A DNA stretch of 47,451 nucleotides from UBA5266 sp964610025 (GCA_964610025.1 CAZSTX010000010.1:1-47451); one strand, 5' to 3'. Numbered from the stretch's first letter, positions 7,518-16,992 are shown. Program-made: numbers and translations. Notes: generated by a model from the sequence alone, not told the origin.

Positions 7518-9761
7518 CTAATAAGAATTAATGCGTTCGACTTTTTTGATACCTTCGATTGTTTTTAGTTTTTCGATTAGTTTTTGTAAATAATCTACAT
7601 TTTGAATATAAAGCATAATTGTTCCTTCAAACAAACCTTCGGACGATTCGAAATTGATAGAACGACTGTTAATCTTGAAGTCGTGATAAATGACAGCAGT
7701 AATGTTGTTTACTAATCCTTTATGGTCAAATCCTTTTATTTTTATTCCGGCTAAAAAATCGACGTTTTCTTGCTCGTTTCTCCATTTAGCTTTTACAATT
7801 CTATCTCCTTTTTTTGCCATTAGTTGAATGGCAACAGTACAATTTGTACGATGCACCTCTATTTCATTATCAGAGATAATAACGCCTATAACAGAGTCGC
7901 CAGCAATGGGATTACAACAAGTGGCAATGGTTTGTTTTATATTGCTAACATTTTCGCCAAGCAATTTAGGATTTTTAGATATTTTACGTCTGATGTAGGT
8001 GTCGAGTGATAAAAGATATTTGAGTTTGAAAATATATAACCAAATAGGTTTGAGCATTTTTTTAATTTTAAAAATAAAAGCGTAAGAAGAAAAACATTGT
8101 TTTATTCTTATCATAGGAATAGTTCCATCGTAGATTCCTAAATAGAGTTCATATTTATCTTTACAATTATTAAAAAGCATCAGTTTGTTTCTCGAATTTT
8201 TATCAAATTCGATATTAATTTCTTTCATATAGGTTTTTAACATTTCTCTTCCTTTGCGGATTTTATCATCTTTTTGTTTAGTAAGTGCTTCGGTAATATA
8301 TTCTATCGACTTTGAAGTGGCAGCTATTCCTAACCACTCTTCGTGTACTTTTTGTTTGCTCGAAGTGATAATCTCTACTTGGTCGCCTGTTTTTAAAATC
8401 TGAGAGGGAGGTGCTAATTTGTTATTAATTTTAGCTCCTATACAGTAATTACCTAATTCAGGGCTAATGTCGTAAGCAAAATCGATAACTTTAGAATTTT
8501 CGGGCAGTGTACGCACTTCACCTTTTGGAGTAAACACAAAAATTTCTTTTGCATACAAATTCATCATCATACCTGTAAGTAGGTCGGAAGATGAAGCATC
8601 TTGTTGGTTTTGTAATAATTGTTTTACTTTTGCTAACCAATTTTCTACTCCTTGTTCGTATCCTGCTTTTCCTTCTTCTTTATATACCCAATGTGCAGCC
8701 AGTCCATTTTCGGCAATAGTATCCATTTGCCGAGAACGTATTTGAACTTCTACCCACTTGCCTGTATGACTCATTACCGTAGTATGCAATGCTTGATATC
8801 CATTGGCTTTTGGAATAGAAATCCAATCTCTTAGTCGCTCCATATTAGGGCGATATATCTCTGTTATAATAGCATATACCATCCAGCATAGTGATTTTGC
8901 ATATTCAGATTCTCCTTCTATAATAATTCTTATAGCAAATAAATCGTAAACCTCTTCAAAAGAAATTTGTTTTTTATTCATTTTTTGCCAAATAGAATAC
9001 ACTGATTTTACTCTTGTAAGCACTTCTGCTTTTATTTTTTTTTCTTTTAATTTTTCGTCTATAGGTTGTATGAAATCTTTGATAAAAAGTTCACGTTCTG
9101 ATTTTGACGCATGAATTTTTTCTAATATGAAATTATAACTTCCGGGGTCTTGGTATTTCATTGACAAGTCTTCCATTTCGCTTTTTATGGAATACAGCCC
9201 TAATCTGTGAGCTAAAGGAGCGTATAAATACATGGTCTCAGAAGCAATTTTTTGTTGTTTTTCTAATGGCATTGCATCTAAAGTACGCATGTTGTGAAGA
9301 CGGTCGGCGATTTTGATTAAAATAGTACGTGCATCGGTGCTGAGTGTAAGCAGTATTTTTTTAAAATTTTCAATTTGAATAGAGACTTGCGAATCAGAGA
9401 CTTCGTCAATTTTAGTTAATCCATCAATAATCATAGCTATTTCTTTCCCAAACATATTTTCGATGTCTTGTAGCGTGTAATCGGTATCTTCTACTACGTC
9501 ATGTAAAAGTGCACAGATTACGGAAGTAGCTCCTAAATTCATTTTTTTTAGTATAATTATTGCGACTTCTAATGGGTGAATTATGTAAGGTTCGCCACTA
9601 CGTCGACGCATATCTTTATGAGCATTTAGTGCCAATGTAAAAGCTTTACGTACTTTTTTCCGTTGTTCGATGGTAGAGCGATTTCTTAAATAGTTCTGTA
9701 TTTCTTTATAATAAGATAAAATATATTTTAATTCTTCTTTTTGTTGATTATCGCTTGTCAT
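7518..9761 (-). CDS. rsh: Bifunctional (p)ppGpp synthetase/hydrolase (RelA/SpoT homologue)
   Basis: 747 aa from the ATG at 9761; a GTG at 9770 would add three residues. Domains in order are an HD hydrolase (ALLHDVVEDTD near residues 84-94), a synthetase (IPKANGYQALHTTV, then VEVQIRS), a TGS domain (FVFTPKGEVRTLP) and a C-terminal ACT domain (GLVNNITAVI). Before the synthetase signature it reads RLRD, close to the RxKD of bifunctional enzymes and unlike the ExDD of synthetase-only RelA. An intact HD motif also suggests that both activities are kept. It makes and removes the alarmone of the stringent response in the cytoplasm, and it is first in an operon with the DUF4292 lipoprotein and queG. 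Confidence 0.95.
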   Translation of the reverse strand: MTSDNQQKEELKYILSYYKEIQNYLRNRSTIEQRKKVRKAFTLALNAHKDMRRRSGEPYIIHPLEVAIIILKKMNLGATSVICALLHDVVEDTDYTLQDIENMFGKEIAMIIDGLTKIDEVSDSQVSIQIENFKKILLTLSTDARTILIKIADRLHNMRTLDAMPLEKQQKIASETMYLYAPLAHRLGLYSIKSEMEDLSMKYQDPGSYNFILEKIHASKSERELFIKDFIQPIDEKLKEKKIKAEVLTRVKSVYSIWQKMNKKQISFEEVYDLFAIRIIIEGESEYAKSLCWMVYAIITEIYRPNMERLRDWISIPKANGYQALHTTVMSHTGKWVEVQIRSRQMDTIAENGLAAHWVYKEEGKAGYEQGVENWLAKVKQLLQNQQDASSSDLLTGMMMNLYAKEIFVFTPKGEVRTLPENSKVIDFAYDISPELGNYCIGAKINNKLAPPSQILKTGDQVEIITSSKQKVHEEWLGIAATSKSIEYITEALTKQKDDKIRKGREMLKTYMKEINIEFDKNSRNKLMLFNNCKDKYELYLGIYDGTIPMIRIKQCFSSYAFIFKIKKMLKPIWLYIFKLKYLLSLDTYIRRKISKNPKLLGENVSNIKQTIATCCNPIAGDSVIGVIISDNEIEVHRTNCTVAIQLMAKKGDRIVKAKWRNEQENVDFLAGIKIKGFDHKGLVNNITAVIYHDFKINSRSINFESSEGLFEGTIMLYIQNVDYLQKLIEKLKTIEGIKKVERINSY

Positions 9762-9804
9762 ATTTTGCACTCAATTTCTTTAAATGGTCTTTTAAAAATA
9801 AATA

Positions 9805-9836
9805 CAAAGGTAACATTATTTTATTTGCAATACAAA
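9805..9836 (-). promoter_or_regulatory. Promoter of the rsh operon
   Basis: On the minus strand TTTG (9833-9836) is followed after exactly 20 bp by TACCTTTG (9805-9812), a near-perfect match to the Bacteroidota vegetative promoter TTTG-N19-21-TAnnTTTG. It lies 43 bp before the rsh ATG, which also supports that start. Confidence 0.75.
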
Positions 9837-10023
9837 GATTAGAATGTAAAAAATTGCAATTAACTTATTAAATTAATTTTATTGTTTAATATAGTATCAT
9901 TGTTGAAAATTTTAAAATGCAAATAAAATGATTATTTATTGCATGTCAAATACTTGTGTGTTTATTAGAATAAATAGTTATTGATATTGTTAAATATTGC
10001 TTCATTAATATTTAAAAATTTTC

Positions 10024-10031
10024 TATTTTTG
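10024..10031 (+). promoter_or_regulatory. -7 box before lpdA
   Basis: TATTTTTG matches TAnnTTTG and lies 16 bp before the lpdA start. A TTG at 9997-9999 may be the -33 element, although the 24-bp gap is long. It leaves a very short leader. Confidence 0.5.
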
Positions 10032-10047
10032 CCAAAAAAAATAAAAT

Positions 10048-11442
10048 ATGTTAGAATACGACGTAATAGTAATAGGGAGTGGTCCAGGGGGGTATGTAGC
10101 AGCCATAAGATCTTCACAATTAGGATTTAAAACAGCCATTGTTGAAAAAGAAAATTTAGGTGGAATCTGTTTAAATTGGGGATGTATTCCTACAAAAGCA
10201 TTGATGAAATCAGCAGAAATATTTAATTATGTGAAAAATGCTGAAATTTATGGTGTTAAAATAGAAGGTGAAATTAATCCTGATTTTGAGTCTATTATTC
10301 AACGAAGTCGTGCAGTGTCGGCAAATATGAGTAAGGGCGTACAGTATCTAATGAAAAAAAATAACATTGATGTATTGTATGGTCATGGAAAAATAGGAAA
10401 AGACAAAATGGTATATGTTTCTAATGATGAGGGAGAAAATTTTTATAAATCAAAACATATTATATTAGCAACAGGAGCTCGTTCACGCATTTTACCTAAT
10501 ATCCCACAAGATGGAAAGAAAATAATTGGCTACCGTGAAGCACTTACCTTGCCACAACTCCCGGCAACGATGGTGGTGGTAGGTTCAGGAGCAATAGGGA
10601 GCGAATTTGCTTTCTTTTATAATAGTCTTGGAGTTAAAACCACTATTATAGAATTACTCCCCACAATTATGCCACTTGAAGATGAAGAAATATCAAAACA
10701 AGTAGAGCGTGCTTTTCGTAAGCAAGGTATTAAAATTATGACAGAAGCTTTGGTCGAAAAAGTAAGCGTTGTTGCCGATAAATGTATTTTGTCTGTGAAA
10801 GATAAAAAAGGCAGTATTATAGAAATAGAATCTGATATTGTTTTGTCGGCAGTAGGCGTTCAAACAAATATAGAAAATATAGGTTTAGAAACGGTTGGTG
10901 TTAATACTGAAAGAGGAAAAGTCATTGTAGATGATTATTATCGTACGAATATAGAAGGGGTTTATGCTATAGGCGATATTGTTCATGGACCGGCTTTAGC
11001 GCATGTTTCTTCTCAAGAAGCAATAGTATGTGTAGAAAAAATAGCTGGTAAAAATCCTGAACTTGTAGATTATAAAAACATTCCTGCTTGCACTTACACT
11101 ACACCAGAAGTAGCCTCTGTTGGGATGACAGAGAAAAAAGCAATAGAAGAAGGGTATGAAATTAAAATAGGAAGATTTCCTTTTACAGCATCGGGTAAAG
11201 CAACAGCGGCGGGTAATAGAGATGGTATGATAAAAGTAATTTTTGATGCAAAAACAGATAAAATGCTAGGCTGTCATATGCTTGGTGGTAATGTTACAGA
11301 AATGATAGCAGAAGCAGTTGTTATTAGAAAAAGTGCTATGAATGCTCATCAAATTATGTCGGCTATTCATCCACATCCTACAATGTCGGAAGCATTAAAA
11401 GAATCAGTAGAAGCAGCTTATGGTGAAGCAATACATTTATAA
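10048..11442 (+). CDS. lpdA: Dihydrolipoyl dehydrogenase
   Basis: 464 aa, the normal length. This is the E3 subunit of 2-oxo acid dehydrogenase complexes and the glycine cleavage system; it reoxidises dihydrolipoamide with FAD and NAD+. Visible are the N-terminal FAD motif GSGPGG, the redox pair in GGICLNWGCIPTKA (C41 and C46), the NAD-binding VVGSGAIGSEFAFF, the second FAD motif GVYAIGDI and the C-terminal catalytic AIHPHPTMSEAL. It stands without E1 or E2 genes and is followed 24 bp later by fabD. Confidence 0.95.
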   Translation: MLEYDVIVIGSGPGGYVAAIRSSQLGFKTAIVEKENLGGICLNWGCIPTKALMKSAEIFNYVKNAEIYGVKIEGEINPDFESIIQRSRAVSANMSKGVQYLMKKNNIDVLYGHGKIGKDKMVYVSNDEGENFYKSKHIILATGARSRILPNIPQDGKKIIGYREALTLPQLPATMVVVGSGAIGSEFAFFYNSLGVKTTIIELLPTIMPLEDEEISKQVERAFRKQGIKIMTEALVEKVSVVADKCILSVKDKKGSIIEIESDIVLSAVGVQTNIENIGLETVGVNTERGKVIVDDYYRTNIEGVYAIGDIVHGPALAHVSSQEAIVCVEKIAGKNPELVDYKNIPACTYTTPEVASVGMTEKKAIEEGYEIKIGRFPFTASGKATAAGNRDGMIKVIFDAKTDKMLGCHMLGGNVTEMIAEAVVIRKSAMNAHQIMSAIHPHPTMSEALKESVEAAYGEAIHL

Positions 11443-11466
11443 AATAATTAGAAAAAAATACAACAT

Positions 11467-12348
11467 ATGAAAGCATACGTTTTCCCTGGACAAGGAGCAC
11501 AGTTTATAGGTATGGGCAAAGATTTATATTTAAATAATTCTTTAGCACATAGTCTTTTTGAAAAAGCAAATCAGATTTTAGGCTTTAACATTACTGATAT
11601 TATGTTTCAAGGAACAGAAGAAGAATTGAAACAGACAAAAGTAACACAACCTGCTATTTTTTTACATTCTGTGATATTATCGCGTGTTTTAGGAGAAGAT
11701 TTTAATCCAGATATGGTTGCGGGTCATTCGCTTGGCGAATTTTCTGCTTTGGTAGCTAATCAATGCTTGTCATTTGAAGATGGCTTACGTTTAGTATCAA
11801 AACGTGCAATGGCAATGCAAAAATCATGCGAAGAAGCGCCTTCGACCATGGCTGTAGTTTTGGGATTAGAAGACGAAGTAATTATAGAAGTGTGCCGAAA
11901 TATAAAAAATGAAATAGTAATACCAGCTAATTTTAATAGTCCCGGACAGGTTGTTATATCGGGTTCTTATAATGGAATTGAATTGTGTTCAAAAAAATTA
12001 TTAGAAAAAGGAGCTAAAAGAGTGATGCCTTTAAAAGTAAGTGGTGCTTTTCATTCTCCTTTTATGGATTCGGCTCGTATCGAATTGTCTAAAGCTATTG
12101 AAGAAACACAGTTTTCTAAACCAATATGCCCTATATATCAAAATTTTACAAGTAAAGCAAGTAGCAATATAGCAGAAATAAAAACCAATTTAACCAGCCA
12201 GCTTACTTCTCCAGTTTTATGGACACAAAGTGTGAGAAATATGATAGCCGATGGTGCAGTAACATTTGTTGAGTTAGGGCCTGGAACAGTATTGCAAGGT
12301 CTTATTAAGAAAATTGATATTAATGTGGAAGTAAGTGGAAAGAGTTGA
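11467..12348 (+). CDS. fabD: Malonyl-CoA:ACP transacylase
   Basis: 293 aa, the usual length. It moves malonyl groups from CoA to acyl carrier protein to feed fatty acid synthesis. Visible are the N-terminal FPGQGAQFIGMG, the nucleophile motif GHSLGE (S88) and the second catalytic residue H196 in SGAFHSPFM. It is probably co-transcribed with lpdA. A strong terminator follows 13 bp after the stop. Confidence 0.95.
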   Translation: MKAYVFPGQGAQFIGMGKDLYLNNSLAHSLFEKANQILGFNITDIMFQGTEEELKQTKVTQPAIFLHSVILSRVLGEDFNPDMVAGHSLGEFSALVANQCLSFEDGLRLVSKRAMAMQKSCEEAPSTMAVVLGLEDEVIIEVCRNIKNEIVIPANFNSPGQVVISGSYNGIELCSKKLLEKGAKRVMPLKVSGAFHSPFMDSARIELSKAIEETQFSKPICPIYQNFTSKASSNIAEIKTNLTSQLTSPVLWTQSVRNMIADGAVTFVELGPGTVLQGLIKKIDINVEVSGKS

Positions 12349-12361
12349 AAAACAATGAATA

Positions 12362-12395
12362 AAAAAAAGGATATTTAGCTAAATATCCTTTTTTT
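12362..12395. terminator. Bidirectional terminator between fabD and a convergent lipoprotein gene
   Basis: A perfect palindrome GGATATTTAGCTAAATATCC (12369-12388) is flanked by seven A on the left and seven T on the right. The symmetry suits the convergent arrangement of fabD and the minus-strand lipoprotein gene ending at 12410. Confidence 0.85.
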
Positions 12396-12409
12396 ATCTT
12401 CAGTTATTT

Positions 12410-13063
12410 TTATTTTCTTCTTGTAAATTTTACTATAAAATAAAAGTCATTAAAACCTGGGACATATCCATCCATTCTAAATTCTTTCATAGAATATTTT
12501 CCATTTTCATCAAGTCCGTATTCAATTTCTGAAAAAGTCCACTCTGCTGTAGGAGGGTTTGTTAGAAATAAAGTGCCTCCATTATAAGTGTCTATTTCGG
12601 GTTCTTTGTTTCCGTTGAAAGTTACTACTAAATAGTCGGTATCAGTAAAAATAGTTTTCTCGCCGGTCTCTATTGTAGAAGAAATTTTAACTTGATTATA
12701 ATTGTCTCCTTCTAAAATTTTCATTGTCCAGCCATCTCCTTCTAACAATGGTCTACCATCTTCGTTGTAAACAGCAATGTAATATCGCCCAGCTAATTCA
12801 TCTGCTTTTATTTTAACTGGTTTATTTTCTGTAACGTCTCCAGCTTTAAACGTTCCTAATTGCTCGCCTGCTTTGTTGTAGTCGATACCTGAAATGCTAA
12901 CAGCAGACCCATCAGAAGCACTGACAAATGCCAATACATCTTGATCAGAACTACCTAAATCAATTACAATATCACCTGTAAAAGTTAGGGTTACTTTTTC
13001 TTCTTTTATACAGCTTGTAAATAAGAAGGTAAAAATTGTTAATGTTAAAATACTTTTCTTCAT
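12410..13063 (-). CDS. Hypothetical lipoprotein
   Basis: 217 aa. A signal peptide with lipobox FTSC places the lipidated Cys at residue 18, followed by IKEEK. The body is rich in beta strands, with Gly/Asp turns and no catalytic motif I recognise; it could be one or two small beta sandwiches. It is transcribed from its own promoter (TACTTTTG at 13112-13119) and ends at the shared bidirectional terminator. The sequence does not show whether it is surface exposed or periplasmic. Confidence 0.75.
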   Translation of the reverse strand: MKKSILTLTIFTFLFTSCIKEEKVTLTFTGDIVIDLGSSDQDVLAFVSASDGSAVSISGIDYNKAGEQLGTFKAGDVTENKPVKIKADELAGRYYIAVYNEDGRPLLEGDGWTMKILEGDNYNQVKISSTIETGEKTIFTDTDYLVVTFNGNKEPEIDTYNGGTLFLTNPPTAEWTFSEIEYGLDENGKYSMKEFRMDGYVPGFNDFYFIVKFTRRK

Positions 13064-13111
13064 CTTTTGATAATTTTATTATTTAATTAAATTTATTTTT
13101 TAAAAATTATA

Positions 13112-13119
13112 CAAAAGTA
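13112..13119 (-). promoter_or_regulatory. -7 box of the hypothetical lipoprotein gene
   Basis: On the minus strand TACTTTTG matches TAnnTTTG, 48 bp before the ATG at 13063. No clear -33 element was seen. Confidence 0.5.
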
Positions 13120-13170
13120 AATAATTTTCTTATATAAAAATAAAAAAATAAAAAAAACGTTATAAATTTT

Positions 13171-13563
13171 ATGAAAAAATTGTTTACACTCTTTTTATTT
13201 CTATGCTTTTCTTTTTCTTTTTCACAAAAAAAAGCATTATTCTCAACATGGATAGCGGTAGCATTGCATGGACAGTATATTGATACGAATCATGCACCAT
13301 TACCTTTTATTACATTTACTAAGAATAAGATAATAGGTAGTTCTTCGTGTAATCGTATTTTTGCTAACTATAGTGCTAATTGTAAACGAATAAGTTTTAG
13401 TGAAATAGGAGGAACGAAAATGCTATGTTCTGAACCTATTAATGCTGTAGAACGTAATTTTCAACAAGCACTTATCGAGGTGTATTATTGGAAAATAAAA
13501 GAGGATAAACTTTATTTTTTTGATAAAAAATTAAAATGTGTTATAGAGTTAAAAGAAAAATAA
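13171..13563 (+). CDS. META-domain (HslJ-like) exported protein
   Basis: 130 aa. A signal peptide (residues 1-18, ending SFSQ) is followed by a single META domain: LPFITFTKNKIIGSSSCNRI, GGTKMLCSEPINAVERNF and the final strands YWKIKEDKLYFFDKK. META proteins such as HslJ are small periplasmic or outer-membrane-associated proteins linked to stress or drug tolerance; no enzymatic role is known. It starts a plus-strand run with a membrane protein gene (6-bp gap) and purN (9-bp gap). Confidence 0.8.
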   Translation: MKKLFTLFLFLCFSFSFSQKKALFSTWIAVALHGQYIDTNHAPLPFITFTKNKIIGSSSCNRIFANYSANCKRISFSEIGGTKMLCSEPINAVERNFQQALIEVYYWKIKEDKLYFFDKKLKCVIELKEK

Positions 13564-13569
13564 TTAAAA

Positions 13570-13917
13570 ATGAAACCGATAAAATCATTAGCAAACATTG
13601 CTAGCTGGACTTTGAGAATTAGTATTTTACTATTTATGGTAGCTTTATTTTATCCTATAGTAAAAGAAATTAATTTTCAATCTTTGAGTGTGTATATATT
13701 ATTAGTTTTTCTTTATTTTTTATTTGGATTGTTATTGTTTATAGGTGGTTTTCAGAGAAATAGTTCTTTAACTGTTATTTCGGCTATTGTTGTTTTTTTA
13801 ATATCTATCTATTTTTTGATTTCAAAATATAATGGTACTATTTTGAGTGATACATTTTTAATTTACACATTCCCTTTTTCAATAGCATTGTATTTTATTG
13901 CAAGAGGAAATAATTAA
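13570..13917 (+). CDS. Small integral membrane protein of unknown function
   Basis: 115 aa with four predicted membrane helices (about residues 13-30, 38-57, 64-82 and 95-111) and almost no soluble part. No family motif is recognised. It sits between the META-domain gene and purN with gaps of 6 and 9 bp, so it is almost certainly translated as part of that operon. Confidence 0.7.
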   Translation: MKPIKSLANIASWTLRISILLFMVALFYPIVKEINFQSLSVYILLVFLYFLFGLLLFIGGFQRNSSLTVISAIVVFLISIYFLISKYNGTILSDTFLIYTFPFSIALYFIARGNN

Positions 13918-13926
13918 TGGAGGAAG

Positions 13927-14493
13927 ATGAAAAAAATTGTTGTTTTTGCTTCGGGTAATGGCTCTAATTTTCAAAATATTGTTGATTTTTTAAAAAAAAA
14001 TACAACTGTTAAAGTTGCCTTATTAATTTCTAATAAACGAGATGCTTATGTATTAGAAAGAGCAAAAAAAGCAAATATACCCACTCTTGTTGTAACGAAA
14101 GAGATGTTTTATCACAGCGAGGAAGTATTAAAAACACTAAAGAAAATACAGCCCGATTTATTGGTTTTAGCAGGTTTTTTATGGTTAATCCCAGAAAATA
14201 TTATCGATAACTATCCGCATCGGATTCTTAATATTCATCCAGCTCTTTTGCCAAAGTATGGAGGCAGAGGTATGTACGGTATGTATGTACACAAAGCAGT
14301 TGCAGAAAATAAAGAAAAAGAATCTGGAATATCTATTCATTATGTAAACAAAGAATATGATAAAGGAGATTTAATATATCAGGCTAAATGCAGTATATAT
14401 CCGTCTGATACACCCGAAAAAATAGCAAAAAAGGTACATGAATTAGAATATAAATATTTTCCGTTAATAATTGCTTCTTTGTTGCAAGAATAA
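13927..14493 (+). CDS. purN: Phosphoribosylglycinamide formyltransferase
   Basis: 188 aa, the normal length. It transfers a formyl group from 10-formyl-THF to GAR, the third step of purine synthesis. Visible are the phosphate-binding N-terminus FASGNGSNFQNIV, the formyl-transfer signature NIHPALLPKYGGRGMYG with the catalytic Asn-His pair, and ESGISIHYVNKEYDKGDLI downstream with the catalytic Asp. GGAGG lies just before the ATG, one of the few good Shine-Dalgarno sequences here. Confidence 0.95.
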   Translation: MKKIVVFASGNGSNFQNIVDFLKKNTTVKVALLISNKRDAYVLERAKKANIPTLVVTKEMFYHSEEVLKTLKKIQPDLLVLAGFLWLIPENIIDNYPHRILNIHPALLPKYGGRGMYGMYVHKAVAENKEKESGISIHYVNKEYDKGDLIYQAKCSIYPSDTPEKIAKKVHELEYKYFPLIIASLLQE

Positions 14494-14503
14494 TTGGTTG
14501 TAT

Positions 14504-15409
14504 TTAAAAATAGTGATATTCAGTATTGTATTTTTCTATTAAAATAAGTTCATCGGTATTCTCAACGATGTTTTTTGAATAAATAGTAGATGCGATTTCT
14601 TCTTTATCTTCGTTATATTCTATTTCTTTTATACTTAAAATTAAATCATCTTTATTTAATTTACTTTCCTTTATAAGAAGTTGATTTTCGTTGTATTCAA
14701 AAATATTTTTTATAAATTGAGTAGGAGTTTCAATTTTGCGTTCACTTAATAGTCCATCATTATTATATAGGAATGTATTCGTTGCTATTATGTCTTTTTT
14801 GAAGTTATAAACGATTTGTTTTGTTAATCCAAAATCGTTATATTCATAGACTTCTGTCATTTTGTTGTTTTGTGTTATCTCTTCAATTTCTAAAGTAATT
14901 AAGCGTTTTTTTTCATCATACGTATATTTTTTATGGAGGCTTAAGCTATTTTCATCATCGTATTCTAGCTCTTCTAATAAAAGTTCATTTTCCCATAAAT
15001 ATTCATTTTCTATAAAACGATAGCCATCTGTGTATATAATTTCTTTTTTGATAGGTTTATTTTCATCGTTATAGTGATAATATTCGATAACAGTTTCTTC
15101 TGAATATTTAATTTCTGTTTCAATTAAAAGTCCTTCTTGGTTGTGTTTGTTTTTTCTTAATTCATATACATCATTGTTATAAGCATCAATAAAATGTTCT
15201 TCAATAATCCAATTGTTTTGATTGTAAATTCGTTTGCAAATATTTTCACACACACCTTCGCTATCGTAAGTTTTATCGTAATAGAGATTTCCTTTTTCAT
15301 CGTATTCCAAATAAGAAAGTGTGCGTTTCTTTTCTTCTATAGTGTCATTATAGATATTTGACCTGTCGTAAGTAGTAATAAACTTTGAAATAGATTTTAT
15401 TTTATTCAT
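14504..15409 (-). CDS. YD-repeat-like hypothetical protein
   Basis: 301 aa from the ATG at 15409. A longer frame starts at 15520, but a TATTTTTG promoter box lies at 15437-15444, between the two starts, so the shorter form is favoured; it has no signal peptide. The body is a chain of about 20-residue units with the pattern Y-x-Y-N/D-x-x-G/N-x-L (YLEYDEKGNLYYDKTYD, YEYNDFGLTKQIVYN, YNNDGLLSERKIE), like degenerate RHS/YD repeats that form a beta-rich scaffold. No toxin or core domain is attached. It converges with purN. Confidence 0.65.
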   Translation of the reverse strand: MNKIKSISKFITTYDRSNIYNDTIEEKKRTLSYLEYDEKGNLYYDKTYDSEGVCENICKRIYNQNNWIIEEHFIDAYNNDVYELRKNKHNQEGLLIETEIKYSEETVIEYYHYNDENKPIKKEIIYTDGYRFIENEYLWENELLLEELEYDDENSLSLHKKYTYDEKKRLITLEIEEITQNNKMTEVYEYNDFGLTKQIVYNFKKDIIATNTFLYNNDGLLSERKIETPTQFIKNIFEYNENQLLIKESKLNKDDLILSIKEIEYNEDKEEIASTIYSKNIVENTDELILIEKYNTEYHYF

Positions 15410-15436
15410 AAAGTTAAATTTTTGTAAAAAAGAATA

Positions 15437-15444
15437 CAAAAATA
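15437..15444 (-). promoter_or_regulatory. -7 box of the YD-repeat-like gene
   Basis: On the minus strand TATTTTTG matches TAnnTTTG, 27 bp before the ATG at 15409. It lies inside the longer frame and so decides the start. Confidence 0.5.
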
Positions 15445-15528
15445 CATTTATTTTTGATGTTGAATAAATAAAAAAGAAAGAAAATAAAAATATTTTTATT
15501 TTTAACAGGTAATTATTCATAAAAGGTT

Positions 15529-15536
15529 TAATTTTG
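15529..15536 (+). promoter_or_regulatory. -7 box of gpsA
   Basis: TAATTTTG matches TAnnTTTG and lies 23 bp before the gpsA start. It sits back to back with the promoter of the divergent YD-repeat gene. Confidence 0.5.
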
Positions 15537-15559
15537 CAAAAATTGATACTATTAAAAAT

Positions 15560-16564
15560 ATGAATATTTCAAAACCAAAAATAGCTGTTGTTGGAAGTGG
15601 TACATGGGCTACCGCTATTGTAAAAATATTGACAGATAATCTATCTTCTATTTACTGGTGGGTAAGAGAACCAGAAATTGTAGAAAGTGTTCAAAATTCG
15701 GGAAGAAACCCTCTTTATTTAAGTTCGGTAACGCTTAATCCAAAACAAGTAAAAATTTCTAATGATTTAAAAAAAATAGTGTCAAAAGCAGATATCCTTG
15801 TTTTAGTAGTTCCGTCTGCTTATTTACACAATACACTTTCGGAGCTGAACATTCAAGATTTAGAAAATAAATATATTGTATCGGCTATTAAAGGGATAGT
15901 ACCAGAAAGAATGGAGTTTATATCTAGCTATTTGATGCATTATTATAATATTCCTTCTGATAATTTGGCTATTATTAGTGGTCCTTCTCATGCCGAAGAG
16001 GTGGCTTGGAAAAAAACAACCTATCTCACATCAGCAGCTTTGAATATATCTTTTGCTCAGAAAATAGCTGATATATTTAATAATGATTATGTGCGTGTGA
16101 ATACTTCTGATGATATATTTGGAATTGAGTTTTCTGTGGTTTTGAAAAATATTTATGCTTTAGCAGCTGGTATTTTTAGAGGAATGGCAGCGGGAGATAA
16201 TTTATTAGCATTATTTAATGTAAATTGTATTAATGAAATGATTAATTTTGTCAATACAGTTTATCCTAATAAAGAACGAAATTTTTATACAGCACCTTAT
16301 TTAGGCGATTTTTTAGTAACCACTTATTCGCAACACAGTCGTAATCGCTCATTTGGAATTATGATAGGGCGAGGTTATTCTGTCAGAACGGCACAATTAG
16401 AAATGAAAATGGTGGCTGAAGGATATTATGCAACGCGTTGTATTTACGAAATGAATATGAATTATAAAGTGCCTATTCCAATTATTGATACAATATACAG
16501 CATATTATATAAAAAAGTGTCTTTTCGTCAAGAAATGTATAATTTGTTGAGTTCTATGAAATAA
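15560..16564 (+). CDS. gpsA: NAD(P)H-dependent glycerol-3-phosphate dehydrogenase
   Basis: 334 aa, the normal length. It makes sn-glycerol 3-phosphate from dihydroxyacetone phosphate for phospholipid synthesis. Visible are the N-terminal nucleotide-binding GSGTWATA, SGPSHAEEV in the middle, the catalytic Lys in VVLKNIYALAAG, and the substrate site around YLGDFLVTTYS and SRNRSFG. A lipoprotein gene follows 8 bp later. Confidence 0.95.
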   Translation: MNISKPKIAVVGSGTWATAIVKILTDNLSSIYWWVREPEIVESVQNSGRNPLYLSSVTLNPKQVKISNDLKKIVSKADILVLVVPSAYLHNTLSELNIQDLENKYIVSAIKGIVPERMEFISSYLMHYYNIPSDNLAIISGPSHAEEVAWKKTTYLTSAALNISFAQKIADIFNNDYVRVNTSDDIFGIEFSVVLKNIYALAAGIFRGMAAGDNLLALFNVNCINEMINFVNTVYPNKERNFYTAPYLGDFLVTTYSQHSRNRSFGIMIGRGYSVRTAQLEMKMVAEGYYATRCIYEMNMNYKVPIPIIDTIYSILYKKVSFRQEMYNLLSSMK

Positions 16565-16572
16565 ATTAAAAA

Positions 16573-16992
16573 ATGAGAAAAGCACAGCTATTTATTCCAT
16601 TAATATTAATGCTTAATTTTTTATTAATATCTTGTAAAGAAAAAGGCTATGCTATCGTTGATATAAAAGGAAGTATAACTGATAACCAAGGACAATATAT
16701 AGATAGTTTAATGATTACTATTACAGATTTAACAAACAATACTACTGATGTTTTTCGTTCTAAGTCAGAAAAAGAGAGTTTTAAACGTATATATATATAC
16801 GAAAAAGAAATAGTTTGCAATTACCTTATTCAAGTTGAAGATATTGATGGAGAACGTAATGGTGGATTTTATCAAGAACAATCTAAAACTATTACCATTA
16901 ATATAAATGATTATGGTTATAGAAATGATTTGTTAGTACGGCATCCTTATGTTAGTAAAGAAGTAAAATTTATAGTAGAAAAAAAATATTAA
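16573..16992 (+). CDS. Small hypothetical lipoprotein
   Basis: 139 aa. The lipobox LISC places the lipidated Cys at residue 21. The rest resembles a carboxypeptidase-regulatory-like beta sandwich: VDIKGSITDNQGQYIDSLMI, a loop region, and NYLIQVEDIDGERNGGF. Similar small lipoproteins occur in Bacteroidota next to radical SAM genes, but no such gene is adjacent here. It is probably co-transcribed with gpsA and ends 8 bp from the convergent ispF stop. Confidence 0.7.
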   Translation: MRKAQLFIPLILMLNFLLISCKEKGYAIVDIKGSITDNQGQYIDSLMITITDLTNNTTDVFRSKSEKESFKRIYIYEKEIVCNYLIQVEDIDGERNGGFYQEQSKTITININDYGYRNDLLVRHPYVSKEVKFIVEKKY

